From NCBI RefSeq assembly GCF_003399625.1, contig NZ_NBXA01000022.1:124001-188000 (forward strand): a stretch of 64,000 nucleotides of DNA, written 5' to 3'. Source of the stretch: Subtercola boreus. Lineage in GTDB: Bacteria; Actinomycetota; Actinomycetes; Actinomycetales; Microbacteriaceae. The notes under the pieces were generated by a model, which was not told the DNA's origin, searched no databases, and saw only the letters and a list, made by a program, of their open reading frames with translations. The position numbers and the translations under genes are program-made. This document shows positions 1-10,448 of this stretch, in pieces (position 1 is the first letter of the stretch; each line of letters starts with the position of its first letter).

Positions 1-135
1 AGCAACGCTGTCCTCGTTGACTTTCCGCTTCTTGCCGACGTCGGTCAGCGCGCACCACGAGACGGTGAAGTCGGTGTCGCCTGCCAGGGGCCCGGTGACG
101 CGGATGCGCCCTGTACTGTCGCCGATCTGCGTCAC
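1..135 (-). CDS. PP2C-family Ser/Thr protein phosphatase, N-terminal end only
   Basis: Only the first 45 codons are in the window; the gene runs off the left edge. Read on the minus strand from a GTG at 135, the peptide contains SWCALTDVGKKRKVNEDSVA, which matches the opening motif of PP2C phosphatases (a G-x-x-R-x-x-N-E-D core whose Glu-Asp helps bind the metal pair). Such enzymes dephosphorylate Ser/Thr kinase substrates and often sit with PknB or FHA genes, but that context lies outside the window. The family call is good; the start codon is less certain. Confidence 0.6.
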   Translation of the reverse strand, partial: MTQIGDSTGRIRVTGPLAGDTDFTVSWCALTDVGKKRKVNEDSVA

Positions 136-329
136 GCCGGAGGTCTTTCTCTACGGGCTGCGTTTCGGGGCAACAGCCATACCGATCAAGACTAGACGAT
201 GCGTCTGGCGGGGCCCGAACCGTGCCGAACCCGCTCAATGGTGACGGATTCAGACGGTTCCGGATGTCTCAACCCTACTTTCCTTCGGATCCGCTTGCAG
301 ATCAATCCTCCGACTGACACAATCGGGCC
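136..329. other. Divergent intergenic region between the phosphatase and lrp-type genes
   Basis: This 194-base gap lies between two divergently transcribed genes and must hold both promoters. I see no convincing hairpin or tRNA. Lrp-type regulators commonly bind their own promoter, so an operator here is plausible, but no palindrome was clear enough to call. Confidence 0.3.
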
Positions 330-797
330 ATGAGCCCCAAGCCGCGCCCCGCGCCTCTCGATGCGACCGCAAAAGCGATCATCGAACAGTTGCAGAGCGA
401 CGGACGCCGCTCGTACGCCGAGATCGGCAAGGCGGTGGGGCTCAGCGAGGCTGCTGTGCGCCAACGCGTGCAGAAGCTGACGGATGCCGGGGTGATGCAG
501 ATCGTCGCGGTGACCGACCCTCTGCAGCTCGGCTTCTTCCGCCAGGCGATGATCGGCGTGAAGGTCAGCGGCGACACCCGGGTGATCGCGGACGCCCTGG
601 CTGCCCTCCCGGCCGTCGACTACGTCGTGCTCACCGCCGGCACGTTCGACCTCCTCATCGAGGTCGTCTGTGAGAACGACGACGACCTGATCGACCTGCT
701 GAACTCCGAGATCCGCACCCTGCCCGGGGTCATCTCAACCGAGACATTCGTCTATCTCAAGCTGCACAAGCAGCTCTACAACTGGGGAACACGGTAA
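330..797 (+). CDS. Lrp/AsnC family transcriptional regulator
   Basis: A 155-residue protein of the usual Lrp/AsnC size. The N-terminal winged helix-turn-helix covers about residues 10-60 (IIEQLQSDGRRSYAEIGKAV, then a recognition helix with SEAAVRQRVQKL). A RAM ligand-binding and oligomerisation domain follows, with the typical segment for in vivo effector sensing near LTAGTFDLLIEV. It stops four bases before the aminotransferase gene, so the two are very probably co-transcribed, and it is the likely amino-acid- or amine-responsive regulator of the next two genes. The effector cannot be told from sequence. Confidence 0.9.
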   Translation: MSPKPRPAPLDATAKAIIEQLQSDGRRSYAEIGKAVGLSEAAVRQRVQKLTDAGVMQIVAVTDPLQLGFFRQAMIGVKVSGDTRVIADALAALPAVDYVVLTAGTFDLLIEVVCENDDDLIDLLNSEIRTLPGVISTETFVYLKLHKQLYNWGTR

Positions 798-801
798 AAC
801 C

Positions 802-2244
802 ATGACGCTCACACCCACACCCGTCACGCCCAACACCTCCTCGTCGGCGGTCGCCGACCCCGGGCTGTCGTCGAAGTTCGACGAGGCCGACCTGCAGCAG
901 AAGGCCAAGGACCACCTCTGGATGCACTTCTCCCGCCAGTCCGTCATGGAGGACGGCGCCGGCGTACCCATCATCGTCAAGGGCGAGGGTCACCACATCT
1001 GGGACTCCACCGGCAAGAAGTACATCGACGGGCTCTCCGGGCTCTTCGTCGTGAACGCCGGCCACGGGCGGCAGCGCCTGGCCGAGGTGGCGGCGAAGCA
1101 GGCCGCTGAACTGTCGTTCTTCCCCCTCTGGTCGTATGCGCATCCATCCGCCATCGAACTCGCAGACCGGCTCGCCGGCTACGCGCCCGGCGATCTCAAC
1201 CGCGTCTTCTTCTCCACCGGCGGCGGCGAGGCGGTGGAGACCGCCTTCAAACTCGCCAAGTACTACTGGAAACTGCAGGGCCGCCCCACCAAGCACAAGG
1301 TCATCTCCCGCGCGGTGGCGTACCACGGCACGTCGCAGGGGGCGCTGGCGATCACCGGCATCCCCGCGATGAAGGAGATGTTCGAGCCGGTGACCCCCGG
1401 GGGCTTCCGCGTGCCCAACACGAACTTCTACCGAGCACCCGAGCACGCCGACGATCTGACGGCCTTCGGGCAGTGGTCGGCGAACCGCATCGAGGAGATG
1501 ATCCTGTTCGAGGGTCCGGAGACGGTGGCCGCGGTCTTCCTCGAGCCGGTGCAGAACTCAGGCGGATGTTTCCCCCCTCCTCCCGGCTACTTCAAGCGCG
1601 TGCGCGAGATCTGCGACCAGTACGACGTGCTGCTGGTCAGCGACGAGGTGATCTGCGCCTTCGGCCGCATCGGCCACATGTTCGCCTGCCACGAGTACGG
1701 CTATGTGCCCGACATGATCACCTGTGCGAAGGGCATGACGAGCGGGTACTCGCCCATCGGTGCCACGATCGTCTCGGATCGTATTTACGAGCCGTTCAAG
1801 CACGGTCACGCCTCGTTCTCGCACGGCTACACGTTCGGTGGGCATCCGGTGTCTGCCGCGGTGGCGCTCGAGAACCTCGACATCTTCGAGGAGGAGAAGC
1901 TGAACGAACGCGTGCGAACGCTGTCACCGGCCTTCCGTTCGACACTCGAGCGCCTGAACGACCTGCCGATCGTCGGCGATGTGCGCGGCGACGGGTACTT
2001 CTTCGGCATCGAGCTCGTCAAAGACAAGGCGACGAAGGAGACGTTCGACGACGACGAGTCGGAGCGGCTGCTCCGCGGTTTCCTCTCCCGCGCGCTCTTC
2101 GATGCCGGCCTCTACTGCCGGGCCGACGACCGGGGCGATCCGGTCATCCAGCTCGCGCCGCCGCTCACCGTGGGCCAGCCCGAGTTCGACGAGATCGAGG
2201 GCATCCTTCGCGGGGTGCTGACGGAGGCCTGGGCGCGGCTCTAG
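802..2244 (+). CDS. Class III PLP aminotransferase (omega-amino acid or diamine type)
   Basis: A 480-residue fold-type I, class III aminotransferase. The catalytic lysine lies in the motif DMITCAKGMTSGYSPIGA; the PLP-contacting aspartate is in LLVSDEVICAFGR. An early FSTGGGEAVETAFKLAKYYW segment matches the phosphate-binding region. Relatives move an amino group from putrescine, GABA, beta-alanine or similar omega-amines to pyruvate or 2-oxoglutarate. The Lrp gene four bases upstream and the PuuB-like oxidase downstream favour amine or polyamine catabolism. Substrate identity is inferred from context only. Confidence 0.9.
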   Translation: MTLTPTPVTPNTSSSAVADPGLSSKFDEADLQQKAKDHLWMHFSRQSVMEDGAGVPIIVKGEGHHIWDSTGKKYIDGLSGLFVVNAGHGRQRLAEVAAKQAAELSFFPLWSYAHPSAIELADRLAGYAPGDLNRVFFSTGGGEAVETAFKLAKYYWKLQGRPTKHKVISRAVAYHGTSQGALAITGIPAMKEMFEPVTPGGFRVPNTNFYRAPEHADDLTAFGQWSANRIEEMILFEGPETVAAVFLEPVQNSGGCFPPPPGYFKRVREICDQYDVLLVSDEVICAFGRIGHMFACHEYGYVPDMITCAKGMTSGYSPIGATIVSDRIYEPFKHGHASFSHGYTFGGHPVSAAVALENLDIFEEEKLNERVRTLSPAFRSTLERLNDLPIVGDVRGDGYFFGIELVKDKATKETFDDDESERLLRGFLSRALFDAGLYCRADDRGDPVIQLAPPLTVGQPEFDEIEGILRGVLTEAWARL

Positions 2245-2361
2245 CCGCGCCCCCGTTCTGCTGAGCGCGACCCGTACCGCTGAGCGCGGCTGCCAGATCG
2301 GTCGCGCTCGGCGATCACGGTCGCACTCATCCGAGAGATTTGTCAGAAGGGGAGTTGCGGG

Positions 2362-3819
2362 ATGAATTTGTGGCAGGAGGCGGTGCCCGCTCAAGCCCCG
2401 GATGCCCGGACAGGTCGGTCTGGGCCGACATCCGATCTGGCGGCCGACGTGTGCATTGTTGGGGGCGGGCTGACCGGACTGTGGACCGCGTACTACCTGG
2501 CTCGCGCCGAGCCGTCGCTGCGGATCGTGGTGCTCGAGAAAGAGACTGTCGGATTCGGGGCCTCCGGGCGGAACGGGGGCTGGTGCTCCGCGCTGTTCCC
2601 CCGCTCTGCGGCGTCGCTCGAACGCACGCACGGATTCGACGCCGCTGTCGCGATGCGCCGCGCGATGGTCGCCACCGTCGCGGAGGTGGGACGGGTCACC
2701 GAACTCGAGGGCATTCACTGCGACTTCGCCGAGGGCGGCACGCTCACGTTCGCCATGAATCCGGTGCAGGTGGCGGCGGCGCACGCCGAGGTGAAGGAGG
2801 CGGCGCGCTTCGGAGTCGATCGGCTGAGCTACACGTCGTTCTCCGAGGATCCTGCCCGCGGCCACCCTGCCGGTGCTCTCGGCGCCACCCACGATCCGGC
2901 CTGTGCGCGCTTGCACCCGGGCAAGCTCGTGCACGAACTCGCTGCCGTCGTCGAGCGCCTCGGTGTGCGCATCCACGAACACACGGAGGTCGTGTCGTGG
3001 GTGCCGGGGCGAGTCACTTTCCGTGCGGCGGCGGCCGCGGCATCCGGAACCAGCACCGGCACCGGCACCGGCATCAGCACCAGCACCGGCACCGGCACCG
3101 GCACGGTGACTGCTGACCGCATCGTCATCGCCACCGAGGCATACGGCGCCCGGCTGCCCGGCGTCGGACGCCGCATCCTCCCCCTCTATTCGCTGATGAT
3201 CGCGACCGAGCCCCTGCCCCAAGAGTTCTGGCAGACCACCGGCATCGCCCACGGCAACACCTTCAGCGACTACCGTCACCTGCTGATCTACGGCCAGCGC
3301 ACCGCGGACAACCGCTTCGCGTTCGGTGGCCGCGGCGCCCGTTATCACTGGGGTTCGAGCATCCGGCCCTCCTACGACACTGTGGATCGGGTGTTCGACC
3401 ACCTCCGTGACACGCTGGTCGACCTGTTCCCCGACGCGTTCGACGCGGAGGTGACCCACCGTTGGGGTGGGCCGATCGGTGTGCCGCGCGACTGGCACGC
3501 CTCGGCCTCATTCAATCCCCGCACCGGGATCGCGTATGCGGGCGGCTACGTCGGAGACGGCCTCAGCACCACGAACCTGGCGGGCCGCACCCTCACCGCC
3601 CTGATCACCGGCCACGACCCGAGTGTCGTCGCGCCCGGGGCGAACCTCAGCACACTGCCGTGGGTCAACCACCTCTCGCCGCGCTGGGAGCCGGAACCCC
3701 TCCGGTTCCTCGGCACCAACCTCGGCCTCGCGTCTGCAGACCTCGCCGACCGGGAGGAACGGATGACCGGCCGCCCGTCACGCACTGCACGGCTGCTCGG
3801 ACCGCTCACCGGCCACTGA
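2362..3819 (+). CDS. FAD-dependent amine oxidoreductase, DAO superfamily (PuuB-like)
   Basis: A 485-residue flavoprotein with an N-terminal dinucleotide-binding motif (ADVCIVGGGLTGLWTAYYLA) and a second flavin contact with FGASGRNGGW, a combination typical of gamma-glutamylputrescine oxidase-like enzymes. A purine-rich ribosome site (AAGGGGAG) precedes the ATG at 2362. The C-terminal flavin segment contains GGYVGDGLSTTNLAGRTL. Residues about 230-252 are a Gly/Thr/Ser run encoded by a short tandem DNA repeat, absent from most relatives I know, probably a surface loop. With the aminotransferase and Lrp gene it forms an amine-degradation cluster; the substrate is not proven. Confidence 0.88.
   Translation: MNLWQEAVPAQAPDARTGRSGPTSDLAADVCIVGGGLTGLWTAYYLARAEPSLRIVVLEKETVGFGASGRNGGWCSALFPRSAASLERTHGFDAAVAMRRAMVATVAEVGRVTELEGIHCDFAEGGTLTFAMNPVQVAAAHAEVKEAARFGVDRLSYTSFSEDPARGHPAGALGATHDPACARLHPGKLVHELAAVVERLGVRIHEHTEVVSWVPGRVTFRAAAAAASGTSTGTGTGISTSTGTGTGTVTADRIVIATEAYGARLPGVGRRILPLYSLMIATEPLPQEFWQTTGIAHGNTFSDYRHLLIYGQRTADNRFAFGGRGARYHWGSSIRPSYDTVDRVFDHLRDTLVDLFPDAFDAEVTHRWGGPIGVPRDWHASASFNPRTGIAYAGGYVGDGLSTTNLAGRTLTALITGHDPSVVAPGANLSTLPWVNHLSPRWEPEPLRFLGTNLGLASADLADREERMTGRPSRTARLLGPLTGH
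3044..3107 (+). repeat. Hexanucleotide tandem repeat inside the flavoprotein gene
   Basis: An imperfect array of ACCGGC/ACCAGC units encodes alternating Gly-Thr with some Ser and Ile. The array stays in frame and inserts about 22 low-complexity residues into the oxidase. Length change by slippage in units of six would keep the frame. Confidence 0.8.
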
Positions 3820-3849
3820 ACCGTTATTTGACTAAAACTCATATATATC

Positions 3850-3895
3850 CGAGACTCTCCATATGCTCAAAAGAAGTGTCACTATGAGAGTCTCG
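3850..3895. promoter_or_regulatory. Perfect 10-bp inverted repeat around the CPBP gene start
   Basis: CGAGACTCTC at 3850-3859 is the exact reverse complement of GAGAGTCTCG at 3886-3895. The 26-base loop holds the candidate ATG at 3863 and, ahead of the ATG at 3884, an AGAAG ribosome site. It could be an operator or an mRNA hairpin that hides the initiation region. Function is inferred. Confidence 0.5.
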
Positions 3896-4795
3896 ATTTT
3901 TCTTGTCATCGCCTACGGGCTCGCTTGGATCTTTGCGCTACCCCTGTGGCTACAGGATGGATTGCAGAACCCACTCTTTGGACTGATCGCCGGCGCGATC
4001 ATGTTCACTCCCCTCATCTCGGCGGTGTTGATCAGTACCCTTGTCGAAGGACGTTCCATTGGCTCCTTGCTTGTATTCTCAGGGCTCAGGTTCTCCCGGC
4101 CGTTCAAGACGACTCTGCTCTGGTCGCTTGGAGCTTTGGTCGGTACCGAAATCCTCGTCTTTTCAGGAGTAGCGATTGTTGTCAGTCTTGGCATCACCCG
4201 TGTTGATCTTGTGGAATTTTCCGGCTTCGCTGAACTGCTGCACGAAGAAAGCCCGACGAAGGATCTACCCGCGGCAACTCTCGCGATCGCGCAGCTTGCC
4301 GCCATCCCGGTGGGGGCCGTCTTCAACTGCCTACTTACCGTGGGCGAAGAAGTCGGCTGGCGGGGCTGGCTTTTACCTACCCTCCGACCTGTGGGAGCGA
4401 TACCAGCGCTGGCGGTGAGTAGCGTGGTGTGGGGCCTCTGGCATGCACCTCTGATCCTGCTGGGCTATAACTTCGATCAACCGAATGCCCTGGGTCTCGC
4501 CCTGATGGTGGGAGGGTGTACCTTTTTCGGATTTCTCCTCGGCTGGCTACGCCTGAAAAGCAACTCGCTGTGGCCGCCCATGATCGCCCATGGCGCATTC
4601 AATGCTGCAGCGGGAACACTGGCACTCATTGCCGCAGCCGGCGAGACACCCGACCTCGTAACGGCTGGCCCCCTTGGGATTGTGGCCTGGATTCCCATGG
4701 CCGTGACCCTCGTGTTTCTTGCGCTGATTCGGCAGTTCAGGTTCACTGAACATGCAGGCATTGACTCTCATTCCTTTCAGAAGTCCGGCGTCTGA
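3863..4795 (+). CDS. CPBP family intramembrane glutamic endopeptidase (CAAX protease-like)
   Basis: A hydrophobic protein of up to 310 residues with about eight membrane spans. It has the CPBP/Abi motifs: EEVGWRGWLLP with the paired glutamates, then HAPL and a final HGAFNA motif, whose histidines complete the active site. Family members process membrane proteins or prenylated peptides, and in bacteria often give self-immunity to bacteriocins; the role here is unknown. Two starts are possible, ATG 3863 or ATG 3884; the latter has the better ribosome site. The gene uses more A/T-ending codons than its neighbours and stands alone, suggesting acquisition. Confidence 0.85.
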   Translation: MLKRSVTMRVSIFLVIAYGLAWIFALPLWLQDGLQNPLFGLIAGAIMFTPLISAVLISTLVEGRSIGSLLVFSGLRFSRPFKTTLLWSLGALVGTEILVFSGVAIVVSLGITRVDLVEFSGFAELLHEESPTKDLPAATLAIAQLAAIPVGAVFNCLLTVGEEVGWRGWLLPTLRPVGAIPALAVSSVVWGLWHAPLILLGYNFDQPNALGLALMVGGCTFFGFLLGWLRLKSNSLWPPMIAHGAFNAAAGTLALIAAAGETPDLVTAGPLGIVAWIPMAVTLVFLALIRQFRFTEHAGIDSHSFQKSGV

Positions 4796-4853
4796 CCGGC
4801 AATTCACCACGAAGCCCAGGAACAGAAATTGCCTGCGCCTCTCGATATGGTTT

Positions 4854-5513
4854 TCAGGGCTGCAAACGCGTGATCGCCCATCCGGTCGACGATGTTGGAT
4901 CGCGATCGTAGACGAGCCGGTCGTGCAGGCGCGAGGTGCGGCCCTTCCAGAACTCGATGCGCCGGGGCGCCACCAGGTATCCGCCCCAGTGAGCCGGCCG
5001 CTCGACGGGAAGTTCTTCGCCGTTCTGATCTGTGAAGCGGGCGGTGAGTTCGCCGACCCGCTGCTCGAGCTCGGCCCGCGATGCGATCGGGTGCGACTGG
5101 GCGCTGGCTGCAGCCGCGAGCTGCGAACCCCGGGGGCGACTCGCGAAGTAGGCGTCGCTCTCTGAAGCGCTCAGCCTGGTGACGTCGCCCTGCACGATGA
5201 CCTGCCGGTGCAGCAGGTACCACGGGAACAGGAGGGTCGCTGCGGGGGTCGAGGCCAGCGCCGTGCCCTTCTGCGACGCGTAGTTCGAGTAGAAGGAGAA
5301 GCCGCGGGCATCCACTCCCCGGAGCAGTACCGTGCGGCTGCCGGGCACCCCGTCGGAATCAACCGTGCCGAGAACCATTGCGTTCGGCTCCTCGACGCCC
5401 GCAGCCTCGGCCTCGGCGAGCCACGCCGTGAACTGCGCGAACGGATCGGCGGCGATGCCGGCCTCATCCAGCGGGAGGTCGCCGTAGTCGTGGTGCTCTG
5501 CAAGGGAATCCAT
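4854..5513 (-). CDS. pdxH: Pyridoxamine 5'-phosphate oxidase
   Basis: A 219-residue FMN enzyme that oxidises pyridoxine or pyridoxamine 5'-phosphate to pyridoxal 5'-phosphate, the last step of the DXP-dependent route and of salvage. The start at 5513 (MDSLAEHH) gives the usual length; in-frame upstream codons are likely untranslated. Seen motifs: SRTVLLRGVDARGFSFYSNY for FMN binding, an SRPRGSQLAA segment, and a C-terminal FWKGRTSRLHDR with the substrate-binding Arg residues. It is divergent from ogt with a 118-base promoter gap. Confidence 0.93.
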   Translation of the reverse strand: MDSLAEHHDYGDLPLDEAGIAADPFAQFTAWLAEAEAAGVEEPNAMVLGTVDSDGVPGSRTVLLRGVDARGFSFYSNYASQKGTALASTPAATLLFPWYLLHRQVIVQGDVTRLSASESDAYFASRPRGSQLAAAASAQSHPIASRAELEQRVGELTARFTDQNGEELPVERPAHWGGYLVAPRRIEFWKGRTSRLHDRLVYDRDPTSSTGWAITRLQP

Positions 5514-5631
5514 GGTGTGGTCAACGGTACCTCGCACATCTTCTCCTGCACAGGTAGCACTCCCGCCGAAGTTCTCCACAGTTGCCCTGGGCAGGAGCCC
5601 CACAGTCGCCGCCCGGCGCTACAGTCGAGCC

Positions 5632-6162
5632 ATGACAGCAACACCTCGCATCTCATCGATCCCGGTCCTGACACCGGCACCCTTCATCGCCCGCACCGAC
5701 AGCCCCCTCGGCCGGCTGGAACTCACGGCGACCGACGACGGCATCGCGTCGCTCTCCATCGAGCGGGCGGGGATGCTGCCTCACGACGATCTCCCCGAAC
5801 ACCGGAGCCCCCTTCTCGACGACGCCCTCCAGCAACTCAGCGAATACTTCGCGGGTTCCCGCACCGAATTCTCGGTTGCGCTCGACGTCGTGGGCACACC
5901 CTTCCAGCGCGACATCTGGCACCAGCTCTCGCTGGTCGGCTGGGGCGAGGCTCTCTCCTATGGTGAGCTCGGGCTGGCTGCCGGGCGCCCCGGATCGGGT
6001 CGAGCGGTGGGAGGGGCCGTCGGCGCGAACCCGGTGCCCATCCTCGTCGGCTGCCATCGTGTTCTGGCCTCGAACCGCCGCCTCACGGGCTACAGCGCAG
6101 GCAATGGCCTGCCCACGAAGATCTGGCTGCTCGAGCATGAGCGTATCGAGCACCACCCGTGA
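5632..6162 (+). CDS. ogt: Methylated-DNA--protein-cysteine S-methyltransferase
   Basis: A 176-residue suicide repair protein that takes methyl groups from O6-methylguanine or O4-methylthymine. The active-site motif appears as VGCHRVLASNRRL instead of the commonest PCHR, with the acceptor cysteine retained. The DNA-binding helix-turn-helix (ALSYGELGLAAGRPGSGRAV) precedes it. ATG 5632 was chosen because the open frame upstream crosses the pdxH promoter. Its TGA overlaps the GTG start of the glycosylase gene (GTGA), so the two repair genes are translationally coupled. Confidence 0.93.
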   Translation: MTATPRISSIPVLTPAPFIARTDSPLGRLELTATDDGIASLSIERAGMLPHDDLPEHRSPLLDDALQQLSEYFAGSRTEFSVALDVVGTPFQRDIWHQLSLVGWGEALSYGELGLAAGRPGSGRAVGGAVGANPVPILVGCHRVLASNRRLTGYSAGNGLPTKIWLLEHERIEHHP

Positions 6163-6881
6163 CCGGGGGTAGAGATCCGGGCGAGACGGCGGCAGCGCCG
6201 GTACGGTCAGCCGAACACGCTGCACTCGCTGCTCCGCCTGCTGCCGAACGGCCCGCTCCGTCGGCGCTCGTCGTCGGCGCCGACGGACGAGCGAGATGCG
6301 CCTGGGCCGGCTCAGACCCGGAGTACATGCGCTATCACGATGAGGAGTGGGGTACTCCCCTCCACTCCGACCAGAAGGTGTTCGAGAAGATCAGCCTGGA
6401 GGGATTCCAGGCCGGGCTCTCCTGGATCACCATCCTCCGGCGTCGCCCGGCCTTCCGATCGGCGTTCAGCCGCTTCGACATCGATGCCGTGGCGGCCTTC
6501 ACCGAGGCCGACGTGGAACGCCTCGTCACCGACGCCTCGATCATCCGCCATCGCGGCAAGATCACGGCTGTCATCAGCAACGCCCGCATCACGCAGAACC
6601 TCATCGCCGAGCAGGGCGACGGCGCGCTCGATCGCCTCCTCTGGGCCTCTGCGCCCGACGTCCCCGCGCCTCGCCCCCACAGCGTCGCCGACTTCGTCGC
6701 CACCACTCCCGAGTCGGCCGAACTCAGCAAGACGCTCCGCACCCTCGGCTTCCGCTTCGTCGGCCCCACGACGATGTACGCCCTCATGCAGTCCGCGGGT
6801 GTCGTCGACGACCATGTGGAGGGCTGCTTCCGGGCATCGAGTGGGCAGTTCGGGCCCACAGAGACCGCTTCCGGGGCCTGA
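6159..6881 (+). CDS. tag: DNA-3-methyladenine glycosylase I
   Basis: A 240-residue HhH-type glycosylase for alkylated adenine. Core motifs of the Tag family are present: RCAWAGSDPEYMRYHDEEWG near residue 48, FEKISLEGFQAGLSW, and GFRFVGPTTMYALMQSAGVV with the DHVEGCFR end. It overlaps ogt by four bases, forming a two-gene alkylation-repair operon. The N-terminal 45 residues are a low-complexity Ala/Pro leader. The last dozen or so codons are supplied by the first arm and loop of an intergenic-type inverted repeat, so the natural C-terminus may have been altered by repeat insertion. Confidence 0.93.
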   Translation: MTGGRDPGETAAAPVRSAEHAALAAPPAAERPAPSALVVGADGRARCAWAGSDPEYMRYHDEEWGTPLHSDQKVFEKISLEGFQAGLSWITILRRRPAFRSAFSRFDIDAVAAFTEADVERLVTDASIIRHRGKITAVISNARITQNLIAEQGDGALDRLLWASAPDVPAPRPHSVADFVATTPESAELSKTLRTLGFRFVGPTTMYALMQSAGVVDDHVEGCFRASSGQFGPTETASGA

Positions 6882-6895
6882 ACTGCCCACTCGAT
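6836..6895. repeat. Dispersed inverted repeat, copy 1, at the end of tag
   Basis: The left arm begins at 6836 (ATCGAGTGGGCAGTTCGGGC) and the right arm ends at 6895; the arms differ by one G/A change that still pairs as G-U in RNA. A near-identical palindrome lies at 36014-36078. This copy overlaps the tag stop codon. It may act as a terminator-like or REP-like element; no T tract follows. Confidence 0.8.
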
Positions 6896-6929
6896 CGACG
6901 GTGGCAGACCGCGGGCAGGGGGGGCGCCC

Positions 6930-6965
6930 GTCGGCACGCGGCAGACCGTCGGCACGCGGCAGACC
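6930..6965. repeat. Two tandem 18-bp units between tag and yaaA
   Basis: The unit GTCGGCACGCGGCAGACC occurs at 6930-6947 and again, unchanged, at 6948-6965. It lies in the short gap between the convergent tag and yaaA genes. No function is visible. Confidence 0.75.
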
Positions 6966-6976
6966 GCGGGCGGGAA

Positions 6977-7732
6977 TCAGACGGTGAGTGTCAGCTCTGC
7001 GGGGGCCGAGACACGCAGGTCGAAACCCGCGGAGGCGGCCCACGCGACGAGGTCGTCGACCGAGGAGAAGTCCTCGCCCGCAAGCACGAGGGCACGCGTC
7101 AGCTCCCCCTTGGCCTTCTTGTTGAAGTGGTTCAGGGCACGCCGGGAGCCATCGGGGCCCACCGTGAAGACGCGAAGGAAGTACGAGTTCGGTCGGGCGT
7201 CCACCGGCCCGAGGCCCACGTACCCCTCCGAACGGAAATCCAGCAGCAGGCCCGGATGCTTCGCCAATACATCAGATGCGGCCAACGCCCAGTGCCTCTT
7301 CAGCGACGCCGCGGCCAGACCGGGCACTCGCGAATCGTGCGAGAGCCGGTACGCGGGGATCCGGTCGCCGGCGAGGATGGGGCCGAACAGTGCCGAATGC
7401 ACCCCGACGTGCGAGAACGCGAACGAGCGGGCTGCGTCCGGGAGCGACGACGCATCGAGCCCGTCGAAGACGACACCGGTGTACCGATCGAGCACGGACA
7501 TGGTCGGCGAGAGCGTGAGCCGACGGTTCCGCGCCACTTCGACAGCGGCCAGGCCGGGCGACAGCTTCAGCGACGTGGCCGAGGCGTCCGCATCCCGCGC
7601 GAGCGTGCGCACGGCACGAACGACTTCGGCCCGACGTGTCTTCAGCTTCGGAAAGCTGAGCGAAGACAGGTCGAGCCGATCATCCGTGCCGCCGTCCCTC
7701 TTCGTTTCGGAGGGAGGAAGCAGTATCAACAA
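6977..7732 (-). CDS. yaaA: YaaA/UPF0246-family peroxide stress protein
   Basis: A 251-residue protein whose first residues (MLILLPPSETK) are the signature of the YaaA family, followed later by a FDFRSEGYVGL-like segment and LNHFNKKAKGELTRAL, the conserved C-terminal block. In E. coli, YaaA lowers free iron and limits Fenton damage under peroxide stress, and has been reported to bind DNA. The start is a TTG at 7732, three bases after the atpC stop, so it is the likely distal gene of the ATP synthase operon. Confidence 0.88.
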   Translation of the reverse strand: MLILLPPSETKRDGGTDDRLDLSSLSFPKLKTRRAEVVRAVRTLARDADASATSLKLSPGLAAVEVARNRRLTLSPTMSVLDRYTGVVFDGLDASSLPDAARSFAFSHVGVHSALFGPILAGDRIPAYRLSHDSRVPGLAAASLKRHWALAASDVLAKHPGLLLDFRSEGYVGLGPVDARPNSYFLRVFTVGPDGSRRALNHFNKKAKGELTRALVLAGEDFSSVDDLVAWAASAGFDLRVSAPAELTLTV

Positions 7733-7735
7733 CTG

Positions 7736-8020
7736 CTATGAAACCAACTCTGCCGCACGGGCCACGATGGTGACCCGGTCGTTCTCGACCGACAGGAAAC
7801 CCTCGTTGGCACGGGCGACGATCCGCTTGCCATCGGCCAGCGTCACGCGCACCTCGCCCTCGGACAGAATCGCCAGCAGGGGCTCGTGCCCACGCAGGAT
7901 GCCGATCTCGCCCTCGGTCGTCTTCGCGATGACCTGCGTCGCGTCGCCCGACCACACTTCGTGGTCGGCCGACACGACACTGACCTGCAGTGGCGCGGCA
8001 GCGCCGGAGACGTCTGCCAT
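7736..8020 (-). CDS. atpC: F0F1 ATP synthase subunit epsilon
   Basis: A 94-residue epsilon subunit, shorter than the roughly 130-residue E. coli form because it lacks most of the C-terminal helical hairpin, as is common in Actinobacteria. The beta-sandwich core shows VVSADHEVWSG and GEIGILRGHEPLLAIL. ATG 8020 lies two bases after the atpD stop. It couples the central stalk to the c-ring; with the missing hairpin, self-inhibition by the extended C-terminal conformation is probably weaker. Confidence 0.95.
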   Translation of the reverse strand: MADVSGAAAPLQVSVVSADHEVWSGDATQVIAKTTEGEIGILRGHEPLLAILSEGEVRVTLADGKRIVARANEGFLSVENDRVTIVARAAELVS

Positions 8021-8022
8021 GT

Positions 8023-10445
<2,423 letters not shown>

Positions 10446-10448
10446 TAC

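Noticed and set aside
1924-3498. 524-codon minus-strand frame over the flavoprotein gene
   Set aside because: Shadow; contains the reverse of the tandem repeat and no protein motif.
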